64,000 nucleotides of DNA from Watersipora subatra. Lineage: Eukaryota; Bryozoa; Gymnolaemata; Cheilostomatida; Watersiporidae. Below are positions 16,701 to 29,000 of the stretch, one piece after another (the first letter of the stretch is position 1; each line of letters starts with the position of its first letter). The translations under genes were made by a program, and so were the position numbers. Under the pieces are notes generated by a model that searched no databases, was not told the DNA's origin, and saw nothing but the letters and a program-made list of their open reading frames with translations. The stretch is taken from NCBI RefSeq assembly GCF_963576615.1, contig NC_088708.1:46487196-46551195 (forward strand). The letters are read 5' to 3'.

Positions 16701-17100
16701 TGTTAACTTGTCCAAACAGAAAATATCCACTAAAGCAGCTATGGTAGTCTGTTTAATATTTAGTTTAATGATGCCTGTCGGCATCGCGCTTGGTATGGCA
16801 GTCGGTCAGGTTAATGGTGTGGCGGGTCTTTTGCTCACTGCTATTTTGCAGGGTGTCGCTACGGGCACCTTTCTTTTTGTACTATTTATTGAGATCGTTC
16901 CTAGCGTTATATCATCTTCAAATCCTGGTTTCAAAATGGCACTGATGATGCTCGGTTGTATTTTTATGACATTACTTATTGTTTTTACGGAATCTCATGA
17001 CCACGGTCAGAATTTATCAGCTAGTGCTTCATGTCCAGACATGTCGACGGTATCGCAGGTCAGTGGCCATACTCCTAAATCTAATGACACAGTCATATGA
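13560..17100 (+). CDS. ZIP-family zinc transporter (SLC39, ZIP1-3 type)
   Basis: ZIP proteins carry Zn2+ into the cytosol across the plasma or organelle membrane. Three exons join in phase: 13522-13719 (ATG at 13560), 13837-14040, 16421-17100 (stop 17098-17100), giving 347 residues, close to the 310-340 of human ZIP1-3. A first membrane segment follows the N-terminus, then GGVLLATCFIALVP, as in family members. The TM4 metal-site motif HTLFEG has H179 and E183, and TM5 has H206 and E207 in HELCCAVALG; these supply the binuclear metal-site ligands. The loop before TM4 is His-rich (SHHGSTSHSHSHS, about 148-160), as usual for this family. The C-terminal 40 residues are an unusually long hydrophilic tail with SHDHG. 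The start is uncertain: the exon begins at an acceptor and is open upstream of the ATG, so a coding exon further upstream cannot be excluded. Confidence 0.93.
13837..14040 (+). CDS. ZIP transporter exon 2
   Basis: Residues 54-121: GGVLLATCFIALVPLVENSY (second membrane segment) to the third, ITILSGFFLVVFIEQLVTL. Acceptor ATTGCAG|GT after a 117-nt intron, donor GCAG|GTAAAT, phase 1. Confidence 0.93.
14172..15545. repeat. Inverted pair of Helitron-like ends inside ZIP intron 2
   Basis: At 14172-14410 the minus strand ends in a short GC hairpin (CCGGGCAACGCCGG) followed by GATAGCACAG and CTAG|T, the hairpin-plus-CTRR-T signature of a Helitron 3' end. At about 15260-15545 the plus strand carries a diverged copy of the same about 270-bp sequence (CATGATATGAAGTTTGAAAG, then ATTACCCGGGCAATGC). 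Related ends occur at 24250, 32850, 39545, 21822 and 48785. The pair may be two separate insertions or one foldback element. Confidence 0.5.
15070..15195. repeat. Dispersed repeat fragment (related to 1655-1796)
   Basis: Diverged second copy of the repeat described at 1655-1796, here lying between the two Helitron-like ends in ZIP intron 2. Confidence 0.4.
16421..17100 (+). CDS. ZIP transporter exon 3 (metal site, stop)
   Basis: Acceptor CTGCTTGCAG|CT is the one that keeps phase; the nearer CATACAG before the ATG would break the frame. Encodes residues 122-347 with the His-rich loop, HTLFEG (179-184), HE (206-207) and the remaining membrane segments, ending TPKSNDTVI then TGA. Confidence 0.93.
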
Positions 17101-17491
17101 GTGTTTGTATTTAGACACGCTTACTTTACATAAGCTCAACACGTTAGTCCTACCTTCTTTTTTATTACTCTAACAAGGTACATGTGCTGTATATATTTAT
17201 TGTATTTTTGCAATGCCCGCATTGATCCATTATATTGTGACAATCATTAAATGAATTTTATACTGTATTTTGACGAATTGATCAATTAGCAATAACAGTA
17301 GCAATAAATGTATAGGTTGATGAGTATTTTTGTCGTGTTCTCAGCTTCCATTGTGTTCTTGTTACAAATATTGGCAAGCAGAATAGAAAAATTATGGCCT
17401 TTATGTCTTGTTCAGATGTATATGGTATTATTGTATATATTCTTGAGCTTGTCAAAAAACTTAATGCATTTCATGCATTCTTCGTATGATG

Positions 17492-17497
17492 AATAAA
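17492..17497 (+). terminator. Polyadenylation signal of the ZIP gene
   Basis: A canonical AATAAA about 390 bases after the stop codon, the first perfect signal in the AT-rich 3'UTR. The true cleavage site is not known. Confidence 0.55.
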
Positions 17498-17499
17498 GC

Positions 17500-20084
17500 T
17501 ATGCAGATCTGTAACTTTGTGTTTTGTAGAAAGCAATATTTTTGCAGCATTAAATTTCATTATGTAGTCGATATTGGACTAGGTTATGCAAATGAATTTG
17601 TAAATTTCTTCCACTTTTCTCAAATGCAATGATATTTCAATTCAAAGCTTTGAGAACATCGTGATTGCTGATACTTTTTGCGCAACTGTTTTGAACAGGT
17701 TTATCTAGAAAGTGCCAATCCTTGCTCTGTAGATGCTTCTTATTAATCAGTGTTGTGATTGAACAGGAATTTTGGAACTAAAAATATAATTGGTACTACT
17801 AACAACTCATGTCTTATATAATACATGTACGCTCATTAGTCGTTGCAATACTATTCAAACAGAAATTTGGATTTTTCTACTCTTGTTGGAGATAACTCCT
17901 GCAAATGCATATAAGAATAGGCACGTTCAGTTATAACAATAACTAGGGTAGTTTGTAATTTTCTCATGCTTGGAAATCAATTTGAGTGACAAGCGCAACT
18001 TATAACTTTGTGGTGTTACAGCATCTACAAAACTCAAACATTTTATTTGCTAATCAGTTAAAGTAAAGTGCTACTTACTAGCTATAACAATTCCAGAGTT
18101 GGTAATTTGCTTTTTAACATTTTGTCAAACTGAGGATATTTACACCCTAATCTTGTGGGGGTTTATATCATTAGTCAAACAAATGGTTCTCAAGTGCAAG
18201 CTATGTTTTTCAAAACTTAGCACAACAAAATTTAAAAAAATTGATTTTTGCTGTTCAATATACCTAGTGTCTTTAAACCGTCCGTTTTTAACTCTGTAAA
18301 ATTGAGTACAATATTTAAAAAGCTTGACAGAAAGCAAATAGCATCCGATGGTCGATTCAGAGAAAAAACAGCTAAAAATAGGCGTCATCGGAGTTATCCT
18401 TACCTAGCCAAGCATTCACTTTGTGGTTATGAGATAAGATCTAAGTCTATGATAAACTTATTGTGTGCGTAAATCTTGACTCACGAAGTTTGTAGTCACT
18501 TTGTGGTTGTGAAATAAAATCTAAGTCTACGATGGACTACGATTGTACGTAAATCCTGAGTTTACGTAAATTCTTACTCCACTCAGCGTAAATCCTGACT
18601 CACCAAGTTTGTAGTCACATGGCTGTATAGCACGAGAGGTTATACGCTAACAAACGCAGAAGGGGGATTGTATGTCTCTTCCTCCCTTCGTTAGGATCGC
18701 GGCAACAACTTATTGGATTGTTAGCTACCAAGGGGAAGCTTGCCATGTCTTGTTAATTCTCCCGCTACCCACAATATCAACAGAGAACGCTATTAGAGGT
18801 ACCTTATATTTTAGTATTGGTTTTAAGTACAGAAACGATGTTTCTGTTTTATACAGAATTATTATTTGTTGTTCCTAACCCCTTCATCACTTTGACAGCT
18901 TTTCTTAGTTTCATGCACACCTACCTATTAAAGCACAGAGTAGCAGGCCAATGTTATGTGTAGTGGTTATAAGTGATTTTGGTGCGGTAAGATATTGTGT
19001 GAACTTATTTATTTTTATGTTTCTTTTACGTATGTATGAAGCTGCCATGTAGGTAAGCTTTAGGGTTTTACAAGTGTAGCCCTTAGAACTGAAATCTCAG
19101 CAATATATTTAAAACTATAGGCTATTGTACAGTGCTGAACTTTTTTTTATTTAACATTGTTACTGGCAGCATGAATTTCACTAAGATCTTACTCGTTAAC
19201 CCAGTTTAACTGATGAATTGCTTTGCACTTCAAACTACCGTTAAGGTACGCAGCGATATTTTGATAACAAAGACACTATATTGGTAGCATGAAACTTTGT
19301 GCCTGAGTAGTAGCAGTTCATGGTAAGGACAATGAAAGTTCTCATGGGAGCATGCGTCAGTTAAACTTGGCGCTGTCGACATCTGTAATAATATTATACT
19401 TGAGAACTGTAACACGTAGCTAGAGCAATAAGTGGAGCTTGCATTTCAGTTCATTTACTGTCCTTTTACAGTTTATTTACTGTACATAACGTCAGGCCTG
19501 TCAACTAAAAATAAGATTCCTTAAAAAATGTTTAAGTTCATAATTCTTAAAGTTGCTTATCACGGATTGAGCAATTTAATTTATTCACATTCCACTACCG
19601 GAGATCTGACTGTAAGTTTCATTAATTCTATGTTATTCATAGAATTATTCAAAGGTTGTACTAAATCAAGTAAACAGCGTATTTAAAATTGCAGTTGTTT
19701 TTGATAGCCAATAATTCACTGATTTAATTGAGTTTTGCACAATAATGGTCTATAATTCACCGAATTCACAGGTTTTTGTGCAGTTGCCACAATATATGCG
19801 TTGGCATCCTTTGCTTTCATGCAGAAAGAACTTATCTTTATCCATGTTTTGTTGCATAGCAGTTTGTACAAATAGCTAAAAATACTAGAATTACAAAAAT
19901 TTGTGAGTTTAAAATAGCATCTGATGGTCGATTCAGAGGAAAAAACAGCTAAAAGTAGGCGTCATCGGAGTTATCCTTACCCAGCCAAGCATTCACTTTG
20001 TGGTTGTGAAATACGGGGCTTCCTCTGTCGAGGGAGCCCTAGTATTTGAAACTCCAGCAGCTCAAGTACAACGATTGTCGGTTT
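17500..20084. other. Intergenic DNA with a duplicated about 100-bp segment
   Basis: No supported exon. A segment at 18346-18440 (GATGGTCGATTCAGAG, GGCGTCATCGGAGTTATCCT, CATTCACTTTGTGGTT) recurs almost unchanged at 19916-20012. The piece TCACTTTGTGGTTxTGA plus ATCTAAGTCTA also repeats at 18498-18530, making a short local array in the first location. Confidence 0.6.
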
Positions 20085-20340
20085 TAGGTGCCAAAGTGTA
20101 AGTCCGTTGTACTCCAGTATCACGATTTACTATCGTGTTGTGGTTAACTTCTGCATTTGACTGTATCTGTTTTTAACAAACTTTCTCGCTAATACCGTAG
20201 CAGATCTCTTTCCAATTTACTGTCAACTATTGATAAAATCATTAAAAATTTGTTAAGAGAGACGTGGTCAAATGCAACGAGTGACTGCAACAAGATAGTA
20301 AATTGCGACAATGGATGCGCAAGTCGTAAAACTATTTAGC
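20085..20340. repeat. Foldback TIR element, about 255 bp
   Basis: The left part (ATTTACTATCGTGTTGTGG, then GCATTTGAC) is inverted in the right part (GTCAAATGC, then CAACAAGATAGTAAAT). Arms are about 75 bp with mismatches. It resembles a MITE; no coding capacity. Confidence 0.5.
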
Positions 20341-20847
20341 ACATTTTATACCTTACAAATCCATGCTCAACTAATTTCAAGTGAGTTTGATAAGATAACA
20401 TGCTGGCTGTAGGTAAGCCTACTACTGATAAGGTGTTGCGCTAGGTTAGGAACTCTTCTCCACAGTATTTATAATTCAACTTTACTAGTATAATCATATC
20501 GTAGGTACGCAAAGAGCTTTGGTTTGCATGTCTCATGAAATACAACTTGTATTTTACTACTAGTTACTTGTATAATTGGAAATCGAATGCGTGGAAATTG
20601 AAATGACGTATTTGAAAATGATTAATTAAAAAATGGTAATGAGTTTAAAGCTTTCAAAAGACTTTCAAAAGAAAAACAAAAGCAGAAGGTAACATCAATT
20701 AGTAATAAAAAGTACCTACTTAGCTTGTAACCTTCAGTCGCAGCTAGAAAAGTGGGAATGCAACTCCGATATGCTGAACTAATGCGAAGCAGGAAAACAA
20801 TGCCGAACCAATATATTTTAGATGATATTTAAAATGGATAAGGACAG

Positions 20848-21010
20848 TTTAGTGTCCTGGGTAGAATGTCTGCCTGCAGACCCGGAGGTTCCGATTTGTA
20901 GTCCAGTGCGAAGCAGTTTTTGTTGCTCGTTTTTGTTGCTTTGTTGTTTTTGTTACATTATAACTGGACACACAGATGACAGACAAACACTGAGATTTAT
21001 ATGTACATGT
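20848..21010 (+). repeat. tRNA-derived SINE, family A
   Basis: Starts with a box-A-like GGGTAGAATGTC, then the box-B-like GGAGGTTCCGATTTG. Then come CCAGTGCGAAGC, a GTTTTTGTTGCT block and a tail AACTGGACACACAGATGACA. The same order of blocks is found at 38640-38770 (minus) and partly at 57105-57235 (plus) and 21495-21590 (minus). Confidence 0.6.
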
Positions 21011-21494
21011 AGATTGTTACATATTTGGTTCTGCTATTGTTGAACCTGATAGTCTGATCCTGTGATACTACTGCGTATATGATTATACAAATATCTAGAC
21101 AGTATCCTCTGTAAAGCTCTGCTTCAGATGTGGGTAAAATAGATAGTTGTGAAGAACTTAGCATTTACCATGCTAGATTTTATCCATATAATTCCTCCTT
21201 GCTCAAGATTACAAATAAAGGTTTCATATATATTTTTAGCCCTAAAATATTTTGTTAGTTTAGTATTCAATTGAAATTATCAAGCAGGCAATGAATGACA
21301 ATTGAGTTTCTTTTCAAGGTTGATACAAGTTTATTATGACTATTTCGTTTTCTGTCAGTTGCCAGCTCTTCTGTTCTGTAGAATATTATGTGCTACTACT
21401 GTAGATTTTATTACTGACAATTGTATCTATCTCTATAACTCTCAGTGTTTGTCTTTTTTGTTACACCCTTTGTCCAATTATTAATTGAAATCTA

Positions 21495-21590
21495 ACAATG
21501 AAAAATCTGTCTGACACTGGATATGATCTCAGTACCTTCAGATCTGAGGTCGTGAACTTAACCATTGAGCTACACGGACTTCAATGGATG
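21495..21590 (-). repeat. tRNA-derived SINE fragment, family A
   Basis: On the minus strand a tRNA-like head GTGTAGCTCAATGGTTAAG (good box A) is followed by a weak box B (GGTACTGAGATCA) and then CCAGTGTCAGACAGATTTTTCA, like other family-A copies. It is not a functional tRNA gene: the arms do not close. Confidence 0.5.
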
Positions 21591-21655
21591 TTTCGGGCAA
21601 GTAGTCATTACATTGGTTAAGATACTTACACTTGAAGCGCTTGCTTGGGGTTAAT

Positions 21656-21702
21656 AACTAGCACTGTTGACTGTTTGTAACGAACAGTCAACAGTGCTAG
21701 TT
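21656..21702. repeat. Perfect 20-bp hairpin
   Basis: Arms AACTAGCACTGTTGACTGTT and its exact complement flank a 7-base loop TGTAACG. Weaker pairing continues outside (CTTGCTTGGGG against CCCAAAACGCAAG). No transcript context. Confidence 0.85.
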
Positions 21703-21779
21703 GACCCAAAACGCAAGTATTGTTTTAGTAAATATTTTAGTAGAGAGCTAGCTTTCCAGGTAAGTTAGTCAAATTCATT

Positions 21780-22110
21780 AGGTAATTATTCTATTACCGA
21801 TGCAACGCCAGCCATTCGGCTAATATTAACATATATCTTTTTTGGTGTTTTCATTTAGATATATAAAAACAGAAGTCTCTACAACCTTCAGACTTCAAAA
21901 ATCAGCATCTGTCTTGCTATTTAGCCAGCTAGTGATAATCATTATTTTTAAGTGTTAACATATACATATAAATGCTAACATATAACATGCAATGTTAAGA
22001 TACAATGACAAATATTATATCAACATCTAATTATAAATACTAAAATTTAATCATAAGTGTTAACATTTACATGTAATTGTAAATGTTAAAATATAATCAC
22101 AGTTAAACAA
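21780..22110. repeat. Helitron-like 3' end and diverged AT-rich repeats
   Basis: ACCGATGCAACGCCAGC then CATTCGGCTAA|T at 21793-21822 resembles the hairpin-CTRR-T ends seen elsewhere. It is followed at 21955-22100 by degenerate repeats of a roughly 22-bp motif containing GTTAACATwTA and ATAATCA. Confidence 0.4.
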
Positions 22111-22717
22111 TTAAAGTCACAGTTAAACTTCTGCTCATGTTCACCTTGTTGTAAGAATTCTCTAACATACGTAGGCCTACGTAAAATTAGAGCAAGTATT
22201 TGATTTACACCCAAATAAATCCAGTATCCCAGACAAATTACACCCAAATGTTTCTACAGTTTGTAAAAAACATTGCATCTCTGTAAGGAAATATATAAAG
22301 GCTAATGAAAATTCACCCTTCACCTTCATAACTACCTAACTTGATGAGCCTCTGTGTCAACACTCTCTCCGTACTTCTTGCATTATAACTATTCTTCATT
22401 TTGGACTCACCAGTATAAACCCCATCTTGGATAAGGTGCTAAGGCTATTCTGGTCACTTGTTATGTTATGATGTTTTAGCCGAACATGTGGTGAATGATC
22501 TCTCCGAGGTCGCCGTTGATTGGAGCTCATATCAATCACTCACATTTGAAGCTATAGTAAATTTTGATGAGTCAAAACCGATATTTGTTTGTTGGTGTAT
22601 TTATTATAGCCTCTGGTAGATGCTGAGCCAAGCCACTGATATAATAGGGTCTTTCAGGGGGCTTCCATGCTATCATTTTCATTCCTGCAAATGCAGTTTC
22701 AGATCTTTACATTTCAG
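22110..22717. other. Upstream region of the ABCA3-like gene
   Basis: No coding exon recognised. The coding exon that follows begins at an acceptor (TTTACATTTCAG, 22717) 13 bases before the ATG, so a non-coding first exon and the promoter must lie further left. I could not identify them. Confidence 0.5.
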
Positions 22718-23079
22718 GTGGTAGTGAGGCATGGAGCTACTGACCCAGTTTTACTTGCTGCAATACAAGAACTGGAAACTTCAGTTTAGAAAAAAGATTG
22801 TTACAGTTATAGAGATACTCATCCCTGTTGCATTATGCTTTCTTATGGTCGCTATCAGGACTCTCGTCGTGGTCACCGAGTATAAGAATGTTACAACATA
22901 TTCTTCGTATGAAATTGACAAGCTTCCAGATAAGCTTGTTGATATGTTCAAGAATCCTGCTTCAAAAATCCCTGTTCCAATCCTGCTGGTTGCTTACGCG
23001 CCAAAAACACCACTCACCATGAAAATTATGAACCAGGTAGTGCAGAAGATTGCTACTAAAAGTGGGATGCTTGGAATGG
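22718..23079 (+). CDS. ABCA3: ABCA3-like exon 1 (start)
   Basis: Acceptor ATTTCAG|GTGG, ATG at 22731. Encodes residues 1-117: [18 protein letters not shown], containing an xLxxKN motif, then the first membrane helix [16 protein letters not shown] and the start of the luminal loop. Donor ATGG|GTAAGC, phase 1. Confidence 0.93.
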
Positions 23080-26000
23080 GTAAGCTCATTAAAAATGTAC
23101 CTGTACCTATTTTTCCGGTTGCGCCATACGAGTGTGTATACATCCGAGGTGCACCTTTCTCCTTCCAATTCTGTTTATTTTACCATTGCAAGAGTTATCG
23201 TAGTCTTTGTCCTGATTGAGGTATGCAATCACTTACACTCGAGCCTCATTAGCAGTAAGCTAACGGCTGCTTTTCGAAACCTTTAAAGTGGTGGACCAAA
23301 GACTGTAAATGTTTACTATAATAAGAGCCGTGTCCATCCATCTGGCTGAAAGCTGTCAAATATCACTGGAAAAAACTTACACAGGAATCAAATCCAAATA
23401 TTCCATTTTCTAGCCAAGCGCGCTACTATCCTCGTCACTCAACTGCCTTTGCACATCTAAGAATAATTGTGCGCATAGTTATTACACATGACGATTTTTC
23501 ACAACGCACAGGACTGCCAGAGCACTAGTAGGTATTGATTACTGGCAACTAGCTGTGTAACAGGTACGCTCGGTAAATGTTAGAAATATTGTAATTGGAT
23601 TTATCCTTGGGTCAACTCTTTATTGGTAATTATTAGGTTAACTCCAAGGTTACGGGTAAACGTAATTATCGACGATTGCTTATCGCATATCTCTTTTTTT
23701 CAATAGATAATTTGTCATGCCTTCCCCAGAGAGCTATGCGTTGGCAATCCAAAGGCTCCCTCTGTTACTTGTTAAAATGATGATTTGTGTTTACTTTCAT
23801 CAAATCATACATTTAGTAAAACTAAAACGAATTGATGCTTGGATATTCACAAATATTCTTGACTGTGTATATATATACACAATCAATAATATGTATATAT
23901 ATATATATATTGTATATATATTATATATACAAAATATATTGTATATATTATATATACAATATATATATTGTATATATAATATTATGTATACACATGATTG
24001 GTTGAGTCTAAACAAAATCTATAGTGTGTCAATTCAAAGCATACTATGTCCGTGATTGGTTGAGTTTAAAAAGATGCTTTCATGTTTGAATATTAAGGTT
24101 TGGCTAATACTACGGTAAGAAAGTCTGTGTAAACTCTAAGTGAGATTTTTACAAGGAATTTGATAAAAATTTGATATTTATTTGAATAACCCCTACATGG
24201 ATGTATAATCTGGTAAAAGCGGCTGTAGGCCAAAAATTTTAGCAATAACTAGCATTAAGCCCGGTGTTGTCCAGGTTTTTCTTCATTTTCAATCAGATAG
24301 GCCGCAGTACGCATGTAGATTTTCAATGCAAATTGCTACGCTTCTTTCACGACAACAATCCATGAACGAAGGAGTGAAGGAATCCATGAACGAAGGAGTG
24401 AAGGAATCCATGAACGAAGAAGTGAAGGAATCCATGAACGAAGGAGTGAAGGAATCCATGAATGAAGAAATGAAGGATTCCATGAACGAAGGAGTGAAGG
24501 AATCCATGAACGAAGGAGGGAAGGAATCCATGAATGAAGAGGCGAAGGAATCTATGAACGAAGGAGTGATGGAATCCATGAACGAAGAAGTGAAGGAATC
24601 CATGAACGAAGAAGTGAAGGAGTCCATGAACGAAGGAGGGAAGGAATCCACGAACGAAGGAGTGAAGGAATCCATGAACGAAGGAGTGAAGGAATCCATG
24701 AACGAAGGAGTGAAGGAATCCATGAACGAAGGAGGGAAGGAATCTATGAACGAAGGAGTGAAGGAATCCATGAGTGAAGGAGTGAAGGAATCCATGAATG
24801 AAGGAGCGAAGGAATCCATGAATGAAGGAGCGAAGGAATCCATGAACGAAGAAGTGAAGGAATCCATGAATGAAGGAGTGAAGGAATCCATGAATGAAGA
24901 GGCGAAGGAATCTATGAACGAAGGAGTGACGGAATCCATGAACGAAGAAGTGAAGGAATCCTTGAACGAAGAAGTGAAGGAATCCATGAACGAAGGAGGG
25001 AAGGAATCCATGAATGAAGAGGCGAAGGAATCTATGAACGAAGAGGCGAAGGAATCTATGAACGAAGGAGTGAAGGAATCCATGAACGAAGGAGTGAAGG
25101 AATTTATGAACGAAGGAGTGAAGGAATCCATGAACGAAGAAGTGAAGGAATCCTTGAACGAAGGAGTGAAGGAATCCATGAACGAAGGAGCGAAGGAATC
25201 CATGAACGAAGGAGCGAAGAAATCCATGAACGAATGAGTGAAGGAATCCATGAATGAAGGAGGGAAGGAATCCTTGAACGAAGGAGTGAAGGAATCTATG
25301 AATGAAGGAGTGAAGGAATCCATGAATGAAAGAGCGAAGGAATCCATGAACGAAGAAGTGAAGGAATCCATGAACGAAGGAGCGAAGGAATCTATGAACG
25401 AAGGGGTGAAGGAATCCATGACCAACGAAGGAGTGAAGGAATCCATGAACGAAGGAGTGAAGGAATCCATGAACGAAGGAGTGAAGGAATCCATGAACGA
25501 AGGAGCGAAGGAATCCATGAACGAAGGAGTGAAGGAATCCATGAATGAAGGAGTGAAGGAATCTATGAACGAAGGAGTGAAGGAATCCATGAACGAAGGA
25601 GTGAAGGAATCTATGAACGAAGAGGCGAAGGAATCTATGAACGAAGGAGTGAAGGAATCCATGAACGAAGGAGTGAAGGAATTTATGAACGAAGGAGTGA
25701 AGGAATCCATGAACGAAGAAGTGAAGGAATCCTTGAACGAAGGAGTGAAGGAATCCATGAACGAAGGAGCGAAGGAATCCATGAACGAAGGAGCGAAGGA
25801 ATCCATGAACGAATGAGTGAAGGAATCCATGAATGAAGGAGGGAAGGAATCCTTGAACGAAGGAGTGAAGGAATCTATGAATGAAGGAGTGAAGGAATCC
25901 ATGAATGAAAGAGCGAAGGAATCCATGAACGAAGAAGTGAAGGAATCCATGAACGAAGGAGCGAAGGAATCTATGAACGAAGGGGTGAAGGAATCCATGA

Positions 26001-29000
26001 ACGAAGGAGTGAAGGAATCCATGAACGAAGGAGCGAAGGAATCCATGAACGAAGGAGTGAAGGAATCCATGAATGAAGGAGTGAAGGAATCTATGAACGA
26101 AGGAGTGAAGGAATCCATGAACGAAGGAGTGAAGGAATCTATGAACGAAGAGGCGAAGGAATCTATGAACGAAGGAGTGAAGGAATCCATGAACGAAGGA
26201 GTGAAGGAATTTATGAACGAAGGAGTGAAGGAATCCATGAACGAAGAAGTGAAGGAATCCTTGAACGAAGGAGTGAAGGAATCCATGAACGAAGGAGCGA
26301 AGGAATCCATGAACGAAGGAGCGAAGGAATCCATGAACGAATGAGTGAAGGAATCCATGAATGAAGGAGGGAAGGAATCCTTGAACGAAGGAGTGAAGGA
26401 ATCTATGAATGAAGGAGTGAAGGAATCCATGAATGAAAGAGCGAAGGAATCCATGAACGAAGAAGTGAAGGAATCCATGAACGAAGGAGCGAAGGAATCT
26501 ATGAACGAAGGGGTGAAGGAATCCATGAACGAAAGAGTGAAGTAATCCATGAACGAAGGAGTGAAGGAATCCATGAACGAAGGAGTGAAGGAATCCATGA
26601 ACGAAGGAGCGAAGGAATTCATGAACGAAGGAGTGAAGGAATCCATGAACGAAGGAGTGAAGGAATCTATGAACAAAGGAGTGAAGGAATCCATGAACGA
26701 AGGAGTGAAGGAATCCATGAATGAATGAGTGAAGGAATCCATGAACGAAGGAATGAAGGAATCCATGAACGAAGGAGCGAAGGAATCCATGAGCGAAGGA
26801 ATCCATAAAGGAAGGAGCGAAGGAATTCATGAACGAAAGAGTGAAGGAATCTATGAACGAAGGAGCGAAGGAATCCATGAACGAAGGAGTGAAGGAATCC
26901 ATGAACGAAGGAGTGAAGGAATCCATGAATGAATGAGTGAAGGAATCCATGAACGAAGGAGTGAAGGAATCCATGAACGAAGGAGCGATGGAATCCATGA
27001 ACGAAGGAGCGAAGGAATCCATGAAGGAAGGAGCGAAGGAATCCATGAACGAAAGAGTGAAGGAATCTATGAACGAAGGAGCGAAGGAATCCATGAACGA
27101 AGGAATCCATGAACGAAGGAGTGAAGGAATCCATGAACGAAGGAGTGAAGGAATCCATGAATGAATGAGTGAAGGAATCCATGAACGAAGGAGTGAAGGA
27201 ATCCATGAACGAAGGAGTGAAGGAATCCATGAACAAAGGAGCGAAGGAATCCATGAGCGAAGGAATCCATGAACGAATGAGTGAAGGAATCCATGAACGA
27301 AGGAGGGAAGGAATCCTTGAACGAAGGAGTGAAGGAATCCATGAATGAAGGAGCGAAGGAATCCATGAACGAAGAAGTGAAGGAATCCATGAATGAAGGA
27401 GTGAAGGAATCCATGAATGAAGGAGCGAAGGAATCCATGAACGAAGGCGTGAAGGAATCCATGAACGAAGGAGTGAAGGAATCCATGAACGAAGGAGTGA
27501 AGGAATCCTTGAACGAAGGACTGAAGGAATCTATGAACGAAGGAGTGAAGGAATCCATGACCAACGAAGGAGTGAAGGAATCCATGAACGAAGGAGTGAA
27601 GGAATCCATGAACGAAGGAGTGAAGGAATCCATGAACGAAGGAGCGAAGGAATCCATGAACGAAGGAGCGAAGGAATCCATGAACGAAGGAGCGAAGGAA
27701 TCCATGAACGAAGGAATGAAGGAATCTATGAACGAAGGAGTGAAGGAATCTATGAACGAAGGAGTGAAGGAATCCATGAACGAAGGAGCGAAGGAATCCA
27801 TGAACGAAAGAGTGAAGGAATCTATGAACGAAGGAGTGAAGGTTCATGAACGAAGGAATGAAGGAATCCATGAGGGAAGGAGTGAAGGAATCCATGAACG
27901 AAAGAGTGAAGGAATCTATGAACGAAGGAGTGAAGGAATCCTTGAATGAAGACAATTGTCCTTGAAGCATGTGAAGGCGCATTCTCAAGCTTTTAATCGG
28001 ATGGGTGTTTAAGAGGCTGATTCTCAGGAACCCGACAGAGTTTTAAAACCGAATATTTTTTGGCAACCTAGTGAGAGGCATGCTTGTGAAGTTTGGACGG
28101 AATCACCAAAATAATGCTGCAATACATAACTTTTACACAGACTAATGCGCAATGACATGGGGTTTATTATTTTAGCAACAATGTTTTATTCGTTAACTAG
28201 AGTAAATGGTGAACGTTTGTAAACTTTTTAGATCAGTAGCAGCAGATTGCCTATTGAGTGAGACAGTTGCTTCAATTATGTTTTCTTATTTCAGCGACAG
28301 GTAATGAAACTGAGGAGGATATGGTCAACTTCCTATCAGGGAACGTTACTTACCAAAACCGCTCCTTCTCTGTTGAGCAGGTCTATCTTGCAGGAGTTGT
28401 CTTTGACGATACCGAGAGTTACAAGAAAGGGATTATTCCCCACAATATATCTTATACTATTAGGCTAGTGAATCTTTTGTCTTCCTATTTCCTATGCAGT
28501 GAAAGATCAGCAAATCGAGTAAAAAAAATTTGAAATTTTCTTTATATGTTAAGACTGTTGCATGCTAAAACGAATATTCTCATAAGATTACACTATAATT
28601 CATGCAATTCGTTCCACAGCCCAAAAACCTGTGATAACGCCATAATAAATACTGCAGGTATTGCACATAACATTAATATTAAATAGTAAAAAACTATATG
28701 TGAAAAACTAAATTGCATGCAAAATAGTAAATTAATAAACTGATAATCAATTCAAAAGTTTTGGTTACTTTCCTCAAGAGACATAAGAAGCACGTGTATG
28801 TTGCTAGGCTATGTATGGTTTTAGGGGTGGAGACGATGATAGGGGCGCATGACGTAACTTTCTCAGCTCTAGCCTAAGTTCTGCTTAAACTAAATTAGCT
28901 TATGAATGTTTTATTATTTTTTATGAACTATCATTTTTAATTTCCACCTGCCTCTAAACCTTTATGTAAAAAGTTGCAATGTTTCAAGAAACTTAAAATT

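Noticed and set aside
16503-16784. 93-codon minus-strand frame
   Set aside because: Shadow of ZIP exon 3, which has clear homology on the plus strand.
24289-27988. Minus-strand frames of 833 and 1,213 codons and plus-strand frames of 175-303 codons as protein genes
   Set aside because: All follow from a 24-bp repeat without stops; several frames on both strands are open at once, and the region lies inside an intron of a well-supported gene.
28464-28500. GT donors GCTA|GTGAAT and TGCA|GTGAAA for exon 2
   Set aside because: They leave in phases 0 and 1, which force a stop early in exon 3.
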